Source of the DNA: Ligula intestinalis
Taxonomy: Eukaryota; Platyhelminthes; Cestoda; Diphyllobothriidea; Diphyllobothriidae
Assembly: GCA_036362985.1 (NCBI GenBank)
Contig: JAYGXS010000007.1
Location: 26,842,910 to 26,906,909 of the forward strand
Length of the DNA stretch: 64,000 nucleotides
Reading direction: 5' to 3'
Positions 32,431-44,649 of the stretch are shown one piece after another. The notes beneath the pieces are model-generated. The model worked only from the letters and a program-made list of their open reading frames with translations. It made no database searches and was not told where the DNA came from. The position numbers and the translations under genes were made by a program. Every line of letters starts with the position of its first letter. Positions within the stretch are counted from its first letter, which is position 1.

Positions 32431-33310
32431 TGTTAAGCCTGAAACTGCCAAATGAAAATCACAGAATATGGCGTTATGATGTTCGAGTACACCAGTACTT
32501 GGGCATCCCAGGAAGTATAATTCGGTAAGAAAATATATATGTACACCCTGAGGATAGAGTTGGCTATTTGGACAGACAAGAAGCAGCTTAAAAGATTTCT
32601 TCTGGCGCCTGTAATGCAATTTAGTGTGGACAGGCAGAAATGTCAGCCTCTATACGCTAACATGAACACCAACTGGCGAAAATAAGGCGAGATCACCTTT
32701 TCCCAAGTAGACATGCAGAAACTAGAAACTGGGCTAAAGATTCGCGTGGGATAGAACTTCCATAGTTGGATCTTGCCCTTCTAGGAAAGGCATTTAATTT
32801 GTTAGAGAGCATTAACTCCGATGGCTCGTCCATTACTAGACACGTTGAATTATATGCCATGTACAGCAATCGGAAGGAAGCATGGAAAAAGCGCCAACTG
32901 CAGGCCAACTGACAGACACTGCCATTAACCAAACATCACTAGGCATTACCGATTTTTCCGGTATAATTGAAATTTTCACTGTTCAAGTCACTTTTTATGC
33001 CTCTGACAGTGTCAATGTCAGAAATTCAGCAACCTTTGCACCAACCTTCCAAAGAACCTCTCTTACTTAACTTAATAACTTGGCGTCAGTTCTGGTAGTA
33101 GCAAGGCGATATTATATATGCACCCCTTTATTATTTTGCAAAATTAATTAATTTTGTTTCAGAAGATAAATGGGCTAACATTCCCGTCAGGTCTTTACGT
33201 TTATATAATAAATAAGTCTATAAACTATGTGCGTTGGTCGAAAAAAATAGCGCGGTTTTCATGGTAGGTGAAATGGGAGGGAAAATAGGGATCAATATCT
33301 GATCAGCATT
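32431..33310. other. No gene recognised
   Basis: Unassigned. Frames at 32425-32619 and 32693-32932 (minus) and 32882-33070 (plus) lack domain motifs. Confidence 0.45.
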
Positions 33311-33325
33311 AGTAGTCGAGCGAGG

Positions 33326-33815
33326 TCATAAGCTGCTGGCTGCTGGATTAGTGGCTTTTGGCCATGGGAGCTGCTGCGCCGCGACAAAGTTACTTTGGAC
33401 GCACAGGACCGGTTGGCGTGGCCTGATGGCGGCCGCTTCTGCCGGAGCCAACAGACGCTTTCCAAGGAATTTTAAATAGCATGAGGGCACCTTGTATATA
33501 ACTCGGGAGGCCCCATTGGCATCCACGCGATGGTCTGAGTCTACCAGGTGCAGTAAAATGGGACCGATTAAACCCTTAAGTTATCCCTTCCGTTACCATG
33601 CTCGAAAGTGTTCTCGTACTCTTTTGGACAAACGCTGGCTCGGGCGACCAATATATCCTGCCCCAAAGGAGCAGGTAAATGAATATATGCACATATAGGT
33701 AGTCTGGGCTGGCAGCTTGTCCTCGATCTCTTTGTATGCGATGGGAATACTCAAAAACAGTACATGGGCACGGGGTGTTGGGTAGGTGGTTACTGCAGCT
33801 TGACTCACTTCTATC
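33326..33815 (-). pseudogene. PLE GIY-YIG endonuclease relic
   Basis: Two minus-strand frames join across one or more frameshifts. The upstream frame (33593-33808) gives EIEDKLPAQTTYMCIYSFTC, then SFGAGYIGRPSQRLSKRVREH with the YIG motif and catalytic-helix residues intact. The downstream frame (33326-33526) gives DANGASRVIYKVPS and LLAPAEAAAIRPRQPVLCVQ, the conserved C-terminal part. This is the same subfamily as 6.7, 15.8, 17.6 and 36.6 kb. The RT is missing. Confidence 0.8.
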
Positions 33816-36589
33816 CACTTGTTATGTGACCTGATGATTATTCACTTCTTCTCTGTTGTTAATACTAAGGGTTTTGGTGGCCTTTCAACCATGTCCTTAG
33901 CGAAAAAAATCGACTGGGATACCCATTTTGTGTAAATCACTATTGATTCAGTAAAGCTGTAAATTCTTTCCGAGATAAGCTCTTTTTTTCTTTATGCCTT
34001 TTTACGTTTTACGTTAATAATGCTTCACTAGCTTGAGTAGCAGGTTGCATTCCCGAACTATCCTGATTTCCCAGTGGAGAACGAACTATTAGGCTCTGAT
34101 CCGCAACTGCGGTTGTCTGATACAGTCACTCAACATGACTGTCAGGTTGGCCTGTATCCCCAGAAGCACAGATTTAGGGACAGAGGCTCGACTGGGATAA
34201 GGCTGACAGTAAATAACACCGACAATAACCTTACAATTTAGAAGAGATGTGATACGTCATTGAATGTCCTCCAAAATGCTTAACTTTATTTAGGTTCCTT
34301 CAGTGTTATATGATACGACTGTATAAGTACCTATTGTGTCGCCAAATCTAAAGATATTTTAATTACAACAGGATGGTGGCTTTTAAACGAACATGGTATC
34401 AGCCGTCTTCACAAACTGCAGTCGCTTAAAGGACTGCATTTTTAGCCTGCATTCTTCTATTGACATTTTCAATTTAAAAAATATTTGTTTAGAGAACAAG
34501 GCACTGCAAATGCAGCATTATACTTACTTGGTATCGAATTATATTTGATTCATATTATTTCACTTAAATTCACTATATCTTGTGGTTTTTAACAAGTTTC
34601 TAATTGTGAAATTGTTAAAGACCATGTCGTGTCCATTCATTAAACAACACAGTTGTTTATGAATTAATTTTTTCATATTGATTTCAAAAAATGCCCCACA
34701 TTCGATATACATTTAATTATTGCTATGTAGTATATGCCTTCGCTGTGTTTTACTACTTGCATATGTCTGCGGTTATAATGGTTCTGCTTTACGCACTCTG
34801 CTTCTTTTTATATAATAAGTGTGAAAGCCAGGATTCGTAAAATACTAGTTTCAGTAGGAATTTTCCTGCAAATCATCCTAAGGAATCACTTGCATTTTCC
34901 TTTGGTTTTTCTTAGGACCAAGATCTTACGTTGTGGTCAGTTCTACATTTTACTCGGACCCATACGTGGTAGCAGTTAATGGAGTACGGCTTAAAATAAG
35001 ACGTCTTACGACATATTTTAAGGACAAAGTTTCGGCTTTTGCCTACGCCGATTGGAAAAATGAGAACTAATTCCATAGCACTGCCTCAAAATTGAAAACA
35101 AAAAGAACTATTCTGCCGTTTGTAAATGGTGTGAGCAGGTTAAAATGTTACGAAAAAATTATTGTCATTTATTTAAGATTTGCGATAAAAATAAAAAAGA
35201 TGTTTTTTTAATCTGTATCCTCAAAGCTCCATAACGTTTCTTGGGATTTTTTGTGGATAAAAACGTTTGAAAAAACAGAATTCACATCCCTCCTGAGAGT
35301 GTGTGTGTAATTTTGTTTTGTCAGAAGGGGAAATGGGAGTTTTCTGTTTCGATAGAGACGGTACCTGAACACTGATTTCCCATTTGAGAGACGCAAATTT
35401 CGGGTGTGGGACGAAAATCGCCGTTTGCGGAAAAATCTTAATAAGCATTGATGCAATCAAGTTTCTAAAGAAATGAGAATTGTGAAATTTCCTAATAAGG
35501 AATGTTACATTTTTGAAGCGCAGTAAAAAATTCAAACTTGAAATTTTTCCGCATGCACTGAGCCGTATTTTTGACCTTTATGAGCAATTAGAAGAGATTT
35601 CATCAAGTAGAAATATAAAAAATAGTCTTGATGAGGGTTTTATTAAAAAAATTCAATTAACTTATAGAATAATTGATAAAAGATGACAATTTGTCTGAAA
35701 AGCAAATAATGTAGAATAATAAAAATAGCAGAAATAGTCTGGAAACCTGTCTTCTGAAGTCACGTTAGAATACATTTTAACGTTGAACATTTCTATTTTA
35801 AGTACCTGTTAAAAAAACATCCAAAACAAGCATATGTAATCAATTATCGTTGTAAACCCTTTTAAAATGTTTTTTTCTTTTGGATATATCTTCAAATCTG
35901 GCTGCTCGTGCAACATTTGTCTTTGATTTCTGTTGTCACATGGTGCATAGCAGAAACATTTATGCTATTCTCTGTGTCCCGTTATCGTCAAACGCGATTG
36001 CAAATATGCAAATGCAAGAAATCCTTGATGACTGACTTTTATGCATTCTATACTCTAGTGAAAAAGTCCATTTTAAGCCAAAAAAACATTAATTAGATCA
36101 CTTGCAGCAATAAAAACGGGAGTGTCTACTACAAAAAGCATTCAAAGTATGGCCCAGCCGACGAAACACATATCGTACTTTTTATCTTCTATTACGTTCC
36201 ACGTCAACTCGAGATAAACTGTATTTTTACGATGCCAACGACACAAAGTAAGTTCTGACAAGGGGATCTAGTGCGCAAAAGGGGCGAACGGTAACAGCTT
36301 CAATTACTTCGAATACAGGGATTGGCACCCTTAAAAACTGGGGAAAACATATTGCCTTGCCATCAACTTCTGCTTATAATGAAGGATGATGGCAAACCCT
36401 TACGTCCGAAGCGAGTTCCGATTGTTTTTAATTTTCGAAAAAAATAAAATCTCTGCAAATATTCCTTATTTACGATTGTGAAGCTACCTAGGCAAACCAC
36501 GTGATTTCAGCAATTATTCGTCAGGAAAATGAAGTTGCTGTCACTGAAATGGTTAGTTATGTGTAACTTTTAAATAGTTCTCACCTTGG
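33816..36589. other. No gene recognised (AT-rich)
   Basis: 2.8 kb with many stops in all frames. Two overlapping minus-strand frames at 35208-35535 have no domain motif. I found no second copy in this window. Confidence 0.45.
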
Positions 36590-37010
36590 GGGGGTAGGAG
36601 GAAATTATTGACCGTGGTGTCCCCTCGTCTCGCGCATGCAGGCGCCAGCCTGTTGAGGGCGTTTGGTCCGGCGGATGGGAAGAGGAGGGTTGGTGTCCTC
36701 ACGGTCGGCGTGCGTAGTTAAGGTTGCCGTATATTCTGACGGCCAGTACTTATTCGTGTAGTTGGCTAGGGTAGGTAGACTGCGGCTACCAGCGTCTTTT
36801 GACAGCAGACGGTGGGCTGTTCTGAACGGATTGCCACTGCTTCGGCTGTGGCGAGCACCCCTTTTCGCTGGCCTTCAGATTAGTGTATCGGAGCCTAGTA
36901 TATGACATAAAATGCCTTCCTCGCTTCAACTTGGTTGTTTGTATCGATCAAGTGTGCGGGGATCGCACTTGTGATCCATCGATTTTCACGTTTACCCTTG
37001 TCAGTTTTCA
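36590..37010 (-). pseudogene. PLE endonuclease C-terminal relic in a GC-rich island
   Basis: This GC-rich island looks anonymous on the plus strand. On the minus strand one frame reads ENRWITSAIPAHLIDTNNQV, then EARKAFYVIY with a stop, a second stop, and VLATAEAVAIRSEQPTVCCQ followed by KTLVAAVYLP. These are the last conserved blocks of the CSCGAGYIGR-type PLE endonuclease (compare the SAIVxHxxD, VIYK and LLATAEA blocks elsewhere in the window). At least two stops are present and the YIG half is not found. The lower-coordinate part (36590-36720) would be the C-rich 3' untranslated tail. Confidence 0.7.
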
Positions 37011-38699
37011 GTCGATGCATTTCAGCAAACGTATTTAACCGTGAGAAAAATTTAAAACTCTGATTAAAAATGTGTGGATGTTAATGCATTTAGACGACTA
37101 CGGTAATATCTGATAATACTTCAAGTGTCAACTTGAAGTAAGGACCCCTAACAATATAAAGATGCTTTAGGCCATCTTGTACTCCATGTGCCTTAATATA
37201 TGAATAGTAGAAACGTTATTAAATGTAGGTACAGAAGCGTAGACCTAGTCAAAACGACCGCTATCTGACAGTCTCGAATCCAACCAGCGTAAGTTTCAGT
37301 TTCAATATGTATGACTGAAAAGCGGAAGAATATACTTAACCTGCAAATTATCTACTAAACGAAGAAGTCTTTCGATTTCAATAAATCAACCAAATTTTCA
37401 ATTAAAGCAGATCTCCCACTATGACTTGCAGACATAAATAACTGCAATCAAGAAGCAGATTATTTTTATATTATTTTCTTTCTTTTTTTTGTGACAATGC
37501 CTCACATGTGGATGCAGACAGCTTTCCTTTTACCTAGTTTGACTTCAGTGATTTATAATTTATATTTTTAGCACCAAGAAGGCACTATCTAAACAAATTT
37601 CGTATCGGAATAAAAAATGTTTTCAATTTGTGCAGACAAAAGGTACAAATGTGTTATAACGTAAGCAGAAATTGTCTTTTTACGACAAAATTAAGGGGTT
37701 TTTTGAAATTGTGAATGAATTGACATTGAAAAAACCTACGACGAAGATGAGCACAACATCTTACGGGCCTCCACTCGCAAAAAAACAGTATAGGAGGAAA
37801 CGCCTGCTAAGAAAATGGGGTAGTTGGGTAGAGAAGGCTGATACTACAAGAATGGTTCAGAATGAAATAATAAAACGAATATATAGTTCGCTCGTGATCA
37901 TTAATGCACATGAAATGGAGTCTTGCGAAAGAACGTCAGTTGACGTGGGGCCTCAACATCTCGGGAGTCAGAATGAAATACTGCTGATGGATAGTAGCTA
38001 GCAAAACGGAAGCAGTTTAGACTGAGTACGTATGAATTCCATCATTTTAATGTCTGGTGGTATAAGGAGACATCGTATTTCCTGGAGGAAACGAGGCAGA
38101 TATAAAAAGTTTCAAGTTTCATGGAGAAAGCTGCTGAGAAAAGATAAGGCCCATAAATTGTTAAAATAATCAGTGTTAAGATAACTGTGCAGTATTTGCG
38201 TGAATGTATATAAACTAGTTTACGACCTAGTTTGAATTGCAGGTTGTTCCAAGTCAAAGCTATAATCAGTGTTGAATGTCTTAGGTCATAAGGACAGAAA
38301 TATGGGGTTCCATACACATGAGGGCGGCTGAATAAAACTATCGGTACACTTTACCTTTCATGCCCGGGACTGCATCTTTAGCAAGTTCTTTTTGTGTCTG
38401 CCATGTCCAGAGGTGAAGAAGAATCAGATTCATCTGTTGACAGCACACCGTCTTCTGTGACTTCTTGCAGTCAGCTCGAAAAACCGGAAACATGCCCTTG
38501 AGGCATATTAGGGAATATTTGATATGGCGAAGACTGAGTCGTCCTGGGAGAAAGCACGGAGTGACATATTTTGTCATGATCAACCTCTCTTTCTCTTTAA
38601 AAAATGAGAAGATAAGGTTGAGGTTTAAATTGTATCATATAGCTAAATCTTAAAAGAAATTGAGTTGCAGTTCTGCAATAGTATTAATTGAAAATTATG
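37011..38699. other. No gene recognised; one open frame of 109 codons
   Basis: The plus-strand frame 37672-38001 is open over 109 codons and rich in Lys, Ser and Thr, but it has no domain I recognise and no clear ATG at its first position. It may be chance. The rest is unassigned. Confidence 0.35.
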
Positions 38700-40300
38700 T
38701 ACAGTACGGCAGGGAAGCTGTGCAAAATGCCGAAGTTAAGTAAAGATTGCTAGTCACTCGTAATTTTACATTAAGGCATGTGCAAAACCTTTGAAATTAT
38801 TATGAAAAATTTGAGTTTAATTTTTGAGTTTGAAGAAATATTAGCGGACAAATTATTTGTTGAGAATGATAAAATTTCTTCAATAATACTCAAGCTCCTT
38901 AGACGTTAAAAAAACTCTTAATCAAAACAAAAAATTTAAAAGTTTTCCTAAATTGCAAGAATAACCTTAATTTTTCTTTACATAAAAACACTTCCATCGT
39001 TAAAATATTGTCCTTATTCAATAATTATCACTTGCATATTAACCGTTAAATTTCGAAAATAATGTCTACGAGTTACTGTATTTCGAACGTGGATTCTGTT
39101 CGAAACCTTTGAAAAAAGGTGCCCGTTAAAAGCGTTTGCCGATAAAATGTGTTGATGGATATAAGTTCTTATGAAGATTTCTAAGAAGGATATGTTTATA
39201 AACTGCCCAATTACCCAAAAGACAATATCAATCAAAAAATATGTCGGCAACAAAAGTCTCATTTTTGTTATTTGAAGATAAATAAAACATCTTTTTATGA
39301 AATATTAACTCTTCAAAACGCGTTTTAATCACATACTCAACTGACGAATATCTGTGCCTGTGAAGGTGAAAATAACGATTTTTGAAAAGTTTTTTTTTAA
39401 CTTATTGACAGGTAATGAAACAATTCGGCTAGCAATTAAAAAGCCAACCTTGTTCTTAAAATTGAAGTATTTTCTACCATGGTCGAGTCAGAGTTTAACT
39501 GAGAATGAGAAATATTATTTATCCTCCATGCATTCTTAGTTAAAAGTTTTATTTCTGACAAAAGTTTGCTGGCGAAAAAGGAAATAAATGTTTTCACGAA
39601 AATGAACGTGGAATTTCGTCCTAACTATGTAAACACCCTTATGCCATGGCTGGCCACTCATGCATCAAGTCCTAGCTGGATTGTACGCGAATTGCTGCTG
39701 ACTGGCCTTAAAGTATGCTTAAATTCCCAATCGCAATTTTCCTTGCTCAGGAAATCTCAACCTTGTACGTACTGAGGAAAGACGGCTCGTTGTGTTTGAT
39801 TTGGATTAAGGGAAGAAGTTATTCTTAGTTCCTTTGATTTTCTTGATAAGCCTTTTGTTTGGTTATGTGCAAAAAGGGTTTTTTGCACTAAAACAGATTC
39901 AGTGCTATTTTTGGCATTTCTAAAGTTCCAATTATTTAGAGAAAAGGGGAATGACATTTTTTCACAAGCATTCAGAGGCTATTTGATCCTCGGCGCGGAA
40001 AATAATTTAGTTATCGAACGTTTGAATTAAATAAGTGAAATCATAGTTGACACGTTTAACGAGGAAAACTTCAGCAACACATGTGAATCACGATCGACGA
40101 GTTTTTATGGATGAGATGTTGAGGTTCTAAAATAATTACTTCGGCTGCAAAGCTTAAATAGACAGGACGTTTATTTTCTGATACATTTATTTTGAAATTT
40201 GAACGTCTTTTTGAAGGACATTTTTGAACGAAACTTAAATTTGCTCTGAGCACTCCGTGAACCAAATTAACCGAATTATATTTAAAATAACGCCGTACTT
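38700..40300 (-). repeat. AT-rich dispersed family F, copy F4 (minus orientation)
   Basis: On the minus strand, CACAGATATTCGTCAGTTGA (near 39340) with GTTTTGAAGAGTTAATATTT after it lines up with TACACAGAAGTTCGTCAGCT and following text at 42.55 kb. Borders are approximate, since the copy is strongly diverged. No shared open frame. Confidence 0.4.
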
Positions 40301-40910
40301 TGCAATATTTATCTTCAAAAATATTATAAATTCTAATTTTAGATTTAACTATTAAACCACCTTGGAGTATATTGGTCGATCCGTGAATTCCAAGGTAAAA
40401 CGCCAGTAGTCAAGTTAAGGTTTCATTCGAAGTAAAAACAAATTCAGCTTTAAATATGGGAAATTTGCATGGATGCCTCTGATTTGCGCACACATATTTT
40501 GCCATGATGCCAACATGGAAACGAGCTTAAATGAATATTTCGCCTCTTTTAGGTGCCAGAATCAGGCATATCGTGACGCATGTCCCCCAAGGTAAACTGA
40601 AGATCGCATTATTTTTCATACAGTGAGGAGATGCGTACGTGGATCTCCGTAGGATATATGGCGAGACAAATTCCGCGGTGAGGAATTACTCATGTTCAGC
40701 TTGTTTCATAATGAAAAGTTATCAAGACATGGTTGTGGAGGTGGAGGAAAAAACTATAACAGTTAGATGGTTAGAAGCGTCGGAGTCAAACAAATATTCC
40801 AAGGCTTTGGCACAATAAACAGTGCCTTATGCTTAAAGGGACCTGATGAGAGTGTTATTTAGGTCCCACAGTAGCATACTTTATATAAACCTAGATTCAG
40901 TCTTGCGTCG
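40301..40910. other. No gene recognised
   Basis: Unassigned spacer. Confidence 0.45.
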
Positions 40911-40916
40911 TACGTT

Positions 40917-41035
40917 TAAGGTTAGTGTTAGGGTCAGGACAAGGGTTTGTGTTAGGGAAAAGGTGACGGCAATGGTTAAAGTTAAAGCAAGGGCTACTGC
41001 AAAGGTTCTGGTTAGGTTAAGGGTTATGCATAGCA
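40917..41035 (+). repeat. Degenerate GTTAGG-like tract
   Basis: Imperfect repeats of a GTTAGG/GTTAAG word (AAGGTTAGTGTTAGGGTCAG, GTGTTAGGGAAAAGG, GGTTAGGTTAAGGG). It resembles decayed telomere-like microsatellite in the sense opposite to 22970-23110. The open frame across it (40846-41049) is a by-product of the repeat. Confidence 0.45.
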
Positions 41036-41059
41036 AAACATGTAGGTAATAATAATGCA

Positions 41060-41200
41060 CAAATATTCGAGTTCCAGATATAATATTGCTTTCATCATCG
41101 CCGGACGAGGAACAAAAAAAGATAATGAAATTCCTGTGACAGAGTTGAAGTTAGGCTAACGTTTCAAAAGCATTCTCGCTTACGTCTCGTAGCGTAGTGT
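41060..41200 (-). mobile_element. Decayed PLE tail
   Basis: ATATTCGAG-TCCAGATAT followed by GAAG...AACGTTTC and a TACGTC string lines up with 61545-61690, where the core is clearer (TTGACGA...GAAACGTC on the minus strand). The copy here is too mutated to fold. It identifies a second member of that PLE end family. Confidence 0.4.
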
Positions 41201-41899
41201 CTATTCTCCTGACGGCATAGGATGAATTTGTTTGACCGCCAGCAGTGTGTTCTAGCCATGCTTTATGCACATGCGTCGACCGATGGTACCGATCGATTGC
41301 TGGTGGCTCTTTAAGTTGTTATCGTCTTTGCGCGTGCCTTCATCAGGTGTGTCACGTCGTTCCGGTGCCTCCTGAGCGTCTCAAACGTCTTCGCTTGTGG
41401 CTGCCGTCCCGGCATATTCTCCTTCGCCCGACCTATTGCTCCATTCTGAGCAGATTTTAGCCACTTGGTAGGCGGGATAAAAATCTATGGCTCCGTTAAG
41501 TGTACTAGTCAGAGACCAACTTTCTGGCAGAAATATGGCCTTTTTGTTGTCCCAACGAAAGGATTGCTTCTGTAGTTGTGTTATAATTTAAAAGCTACTG
41601 CGAGTTTTAACATACTGAATAAAAGCCAGCCTTTCATGATTTAACTTTAATTGTTAACATTTGACGTAGAGTCCCTGTAGATTCGGCATTCGATTAGATC
41701 TTCTTTGCGCGGCCCAATCAATAAACTGTCGATGTACAGTATGGCAAGACCTGCCAACAACTTCCATGACGAAATTTAACTTGGTAGTCTAGCATATATC
41801 TGGACATCGTACTTTGGTCAACTAGGTGCATTGAATGATAAGAATGGGTTTTGGTTCGAAAAAAGGTTCATTTTAGTTAAAGTTAGGGAGTACAAAAGG
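41201..41899. other. No gene recognised
   Basis: A GC-richer part (41210-41450) holds a 71-codon frame without domain motifs. It may be the rest of the PLE end that begins at 41200. Nothing else is supported. Confidence 0.4.
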
Positions 41900-43250
41900 A
41901 TTTAATTTTAACGAAAACATGAGTAAGTTTTTATCGAACAAATTTCCTATGCTACGACAGAACCAAACGTTGTACTATATGCATTTCGCTGTGGAAAAAT
42001 TAAAGAATAAGTCAAAAAGTGAAATAATTTTCCCTTCCAGAAGTGGAAAATCTTGTGAGAAGTTGAGCAAATGGAAACGAAGCAGAGTATAACTATTCGT
42101 ATTTATTTTCAGAAACAAGCAAGCATTTAAGTTTAACAAATTATGTTTAGTGACCCTGCGAATTGTTTTTGCACAAAACACAGTAACAAAACGTTTCGTC
42201 CTTTTTGTTTAACCCTCACAGCTGACCTTGCGCATGAGCAAACTTTGTCATGCAGGTACCCGCAAAGGGAATCCATAGAAGGCCCTATTGAATTTCAGTC
42301 ATGTAGAAATATACTTTATTAAACAATATGTTCCGCTCAAGCGTGATTTAGAAACGAAGCAGACAGAAGAATTAAATGTTTTTCAAAAATGGTCATATAT
42401 AAGGCCTTATTTTGCATTTGCAAGCTTATAAAAGATCGTGGAAATAATCCCCTTAAGCAGTCAAGTTTAATCGTTTTTCTTCAGGTAACTTAAAGAAATT
42501 GTCAAGTCTCCAAGTTCTCTGTGACATTACCTAGGAAAAGTTATTATACACAGAAGTTCGTCAGCTAAATATCCAATAATAGCACTTTATTAAAGCGGTA
42601 ACCTATTTAAGTAAGTTTTTTTGTTAATCAGAGAATAACAATATGCGAGGTATCTTGCAGACATGTTGTACGCTTGACAATGTAGTTTGCTGTTTTGAAG
42701 CATTCCCACATATGACTTATATGGGCATCTCCAAAATAACTTACATCCAAAAACCCGTTTTTTCGGTAAATGCTTTTAAGTTTTATCTTATTATAAAGGT
42801 TTTGATTTTAACGTCAAACAGAAGTGCAATTCATCAACTTATAAAGGAAGACACTGAAAACAAGCGGACTGATGAGAGAATTTATTCCACGATATTAAAT
42901 AAATTTTTAGCCACATATGGTTATGTGTAAAAATATTTTAACTAAATACAATTTCTTTTATATAAGGAAAGTGGTTGCTTTTAGTTTTATACTTAGCAAA
43001 ATATTAAAATCTAATTTTTTTTAAAATTCATAGTTATTTGAACGTCACTAGAACCTGAAAATTATCGAGACTTTTTAATTTCTTAACAAACACTCACTTC
43101 TTCTTATACTTCTTTTAAGTACTTTATATGCTTAATGCTGCTTAATATTTTTATAAGTTTTCGTAAATCCGTTGTTGGCAGTATGAGGGAAATAATTAAA
43201 ATTTTACAAACTTGGGCATGTTGCTTGCAGAACTCTCCGTACTGTATATA
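41900..43250 (+). repeat. AT-rich dispersed family F, copy F1
   Basis: Best-preserved copy together with F3. Order of shared blocks with 47.85-49.05 kb: TTTTTGCACAAAA-GCAGTAACA; GA-GCAGAC-GAAGAAT; TGCAAGCTT; TTCTTCAGG-AACTTAAAGAAATT; TTTGACATTAGG or equivalent; AGAAGTT-GTCAGC-AAATATC; GTAAATGCTTTT; CTTAATGCTG-TT; and a GGGAAATAATTAAAATTTTA-like end. The 95-codon frame 42643-42930 is broken in the sister copies, so it is not a conserved gene. Confidence 0.6.
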
Positions 43251-44010
43251 TATACGCGATGATTAATGGATGTAGGATTGTCTGTAATAAGGCACTTTTT
43301 AATTCCTATTCTGTGTGTGGTTTTGGTTGTTGTGGTTGCGGTTTTTTGCGCGCAAATATTTAGTTATTAAATAATCATTCCCATTATTATTTCAATTACT
43401 TTTTTTCTTTCCACTGCTGTGCCCCATATTCACCGGTCCCGTAGTACAGAAGGATCGGGATTTCGCGGTGCTGTTCTGTTATACCATACCATTACACTTT
43501 CTACAAAAAGCTCCCAAATTGCAAAGGTAGCAGTAAAAAAGGCGCAAAAATGCACGTCATCCTTGAAAGCCTTGTAGCAGTGCAATTCAATCAGAGTAAC
43601 TTGTTGCTAAAGAGCAGAATAAATTGGGCAAGGCAAATCGGAACCTGTAACGCGCATGGGAGCTTTGCGAGTAGGACGAAGCAACTGTAAGTTTAATTAG
43701 CAGGAACAAATGGTGCTAGTCAAACAAAGCTTATTTTCAATAGTTTAACGCATTAAAAACAAGACGTCAAGCGCCAATGTATCCGGGGTGAGATTATATT
43801 TACAGTGCTTGGCTAAAATTTTTATTTTTCAGTCAGTCAGTCAGACCGTCCTGAGATGAGATCAAACAATGACTTGGAACCAAACAGCCTTGCTCTTTAA
43901 TACACATAAACGAGCCAAAACACACTGCTCTCGTAAAGAAAGTTATCAAGCAGAAATGAAATACCTCTTTCAACTATTCTCAAAAAAGGGATAGCCACGA
44001 AATTACGTCC
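43251..44010. other. No gene; short CAGT microsatellite at 43830-43844
   Basis: The tetranucleotide CAGT is repeated about four times at 43830-43844. LINE element B ends in the same tetranucleotide (57522-57541, read on the plus strand), so this could be the tail of another minus-strand copy. I do not recognise the flanking sequence as element B. Confidence 0.35.
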
Positions 44011-44330
44011 GTCAGTATCAGTATAAGTTTATTGAGGCAAGATAGACGAACCCCTTTGAACCCCCTATCGGTAACAATAAAAACAAATATAGATACAGAG
44101 AAAAGTTAAATGTACGTCAATAACATGTCCCGGGGAACACAAAACATTGCTCACGAAGTCCAAATGGTACATGAACTGCATGAAGCGACGCGAATCCAAA
44201 CACAAAGGCAAATTAAATGATACGGCCACCCAGATATCAACAACAATCACCTGGCGAACTGTCCCAAACGTAAAAGTGCGCCCAAGCTTGGCGGAAGGTA
44301 ACGTTAAAAAAATCAGATTCAAGTAGCATA
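44011..44330 (-). mobile_element. Probable 3' end of a non-LTR retrotransposon
   Basis: Reading the minus strand the segment ends CCTCAATAAACTTATACTGA then TACTGAC, that is AATAAA plus a short TGATAC-type microsatellite, as CR1-like elements end. Upstream the minus strand is open (44065-44322) but I cannot match it to an RT C-terminus. Assignment rests on the 3' end only. Confidence 0.4.
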
Positions 44331-44649
44331 GAAGTCCTCAACCACCTAACGTTCACAGGTTGTACACTCGAAGGACAAGTTTGACTTCCTTGAAAGAAAA
44401 CGTGTTGTCTACAAATCCCAAGAGCATTTGTGATGCAGTTTATTGTGACCAAACTGGGAAATGCGCCTCAAACCGCATATACGAACGTCACTTAGCGGTC
44501 ACTTATCCTAGGTGGTTATGTACCCACTGAAAAGTTGTCACAAATTTGCATGGGAGAAGTTCCATAAAGTGCACAATGAAAGGCGTCAATCGCAGCTCGC
44601 CTTAAAGTCTTCCAACCGATGTTATGTTATTTTGATCCACTGCGTAGAT

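Noticed and set aside
37672..38001. 109-codon open frame as a possible host exon
   Set aside because: No domain, no neighbouring exons or splice pattern I could support, and length compatible with chance; listed only as an open frame.
40846..41049. Open frame rich in Val, Arg and Lys
   Set aside because: It is a by-product of the GTTAGG-like repeat tract that it crosses.
42643..42930. 95-codon open frame
   Set aside because: It lies in repeat family F and the sister copy at 48.4-48.7 kb is full of stops at the same place, so it is not under coding selection.
43830..43844. 3' tail of another element B copy
   Set aside because: Only the CAGT microsatellite is shared; the adjoining sequence does not match the element B 3' UTR.
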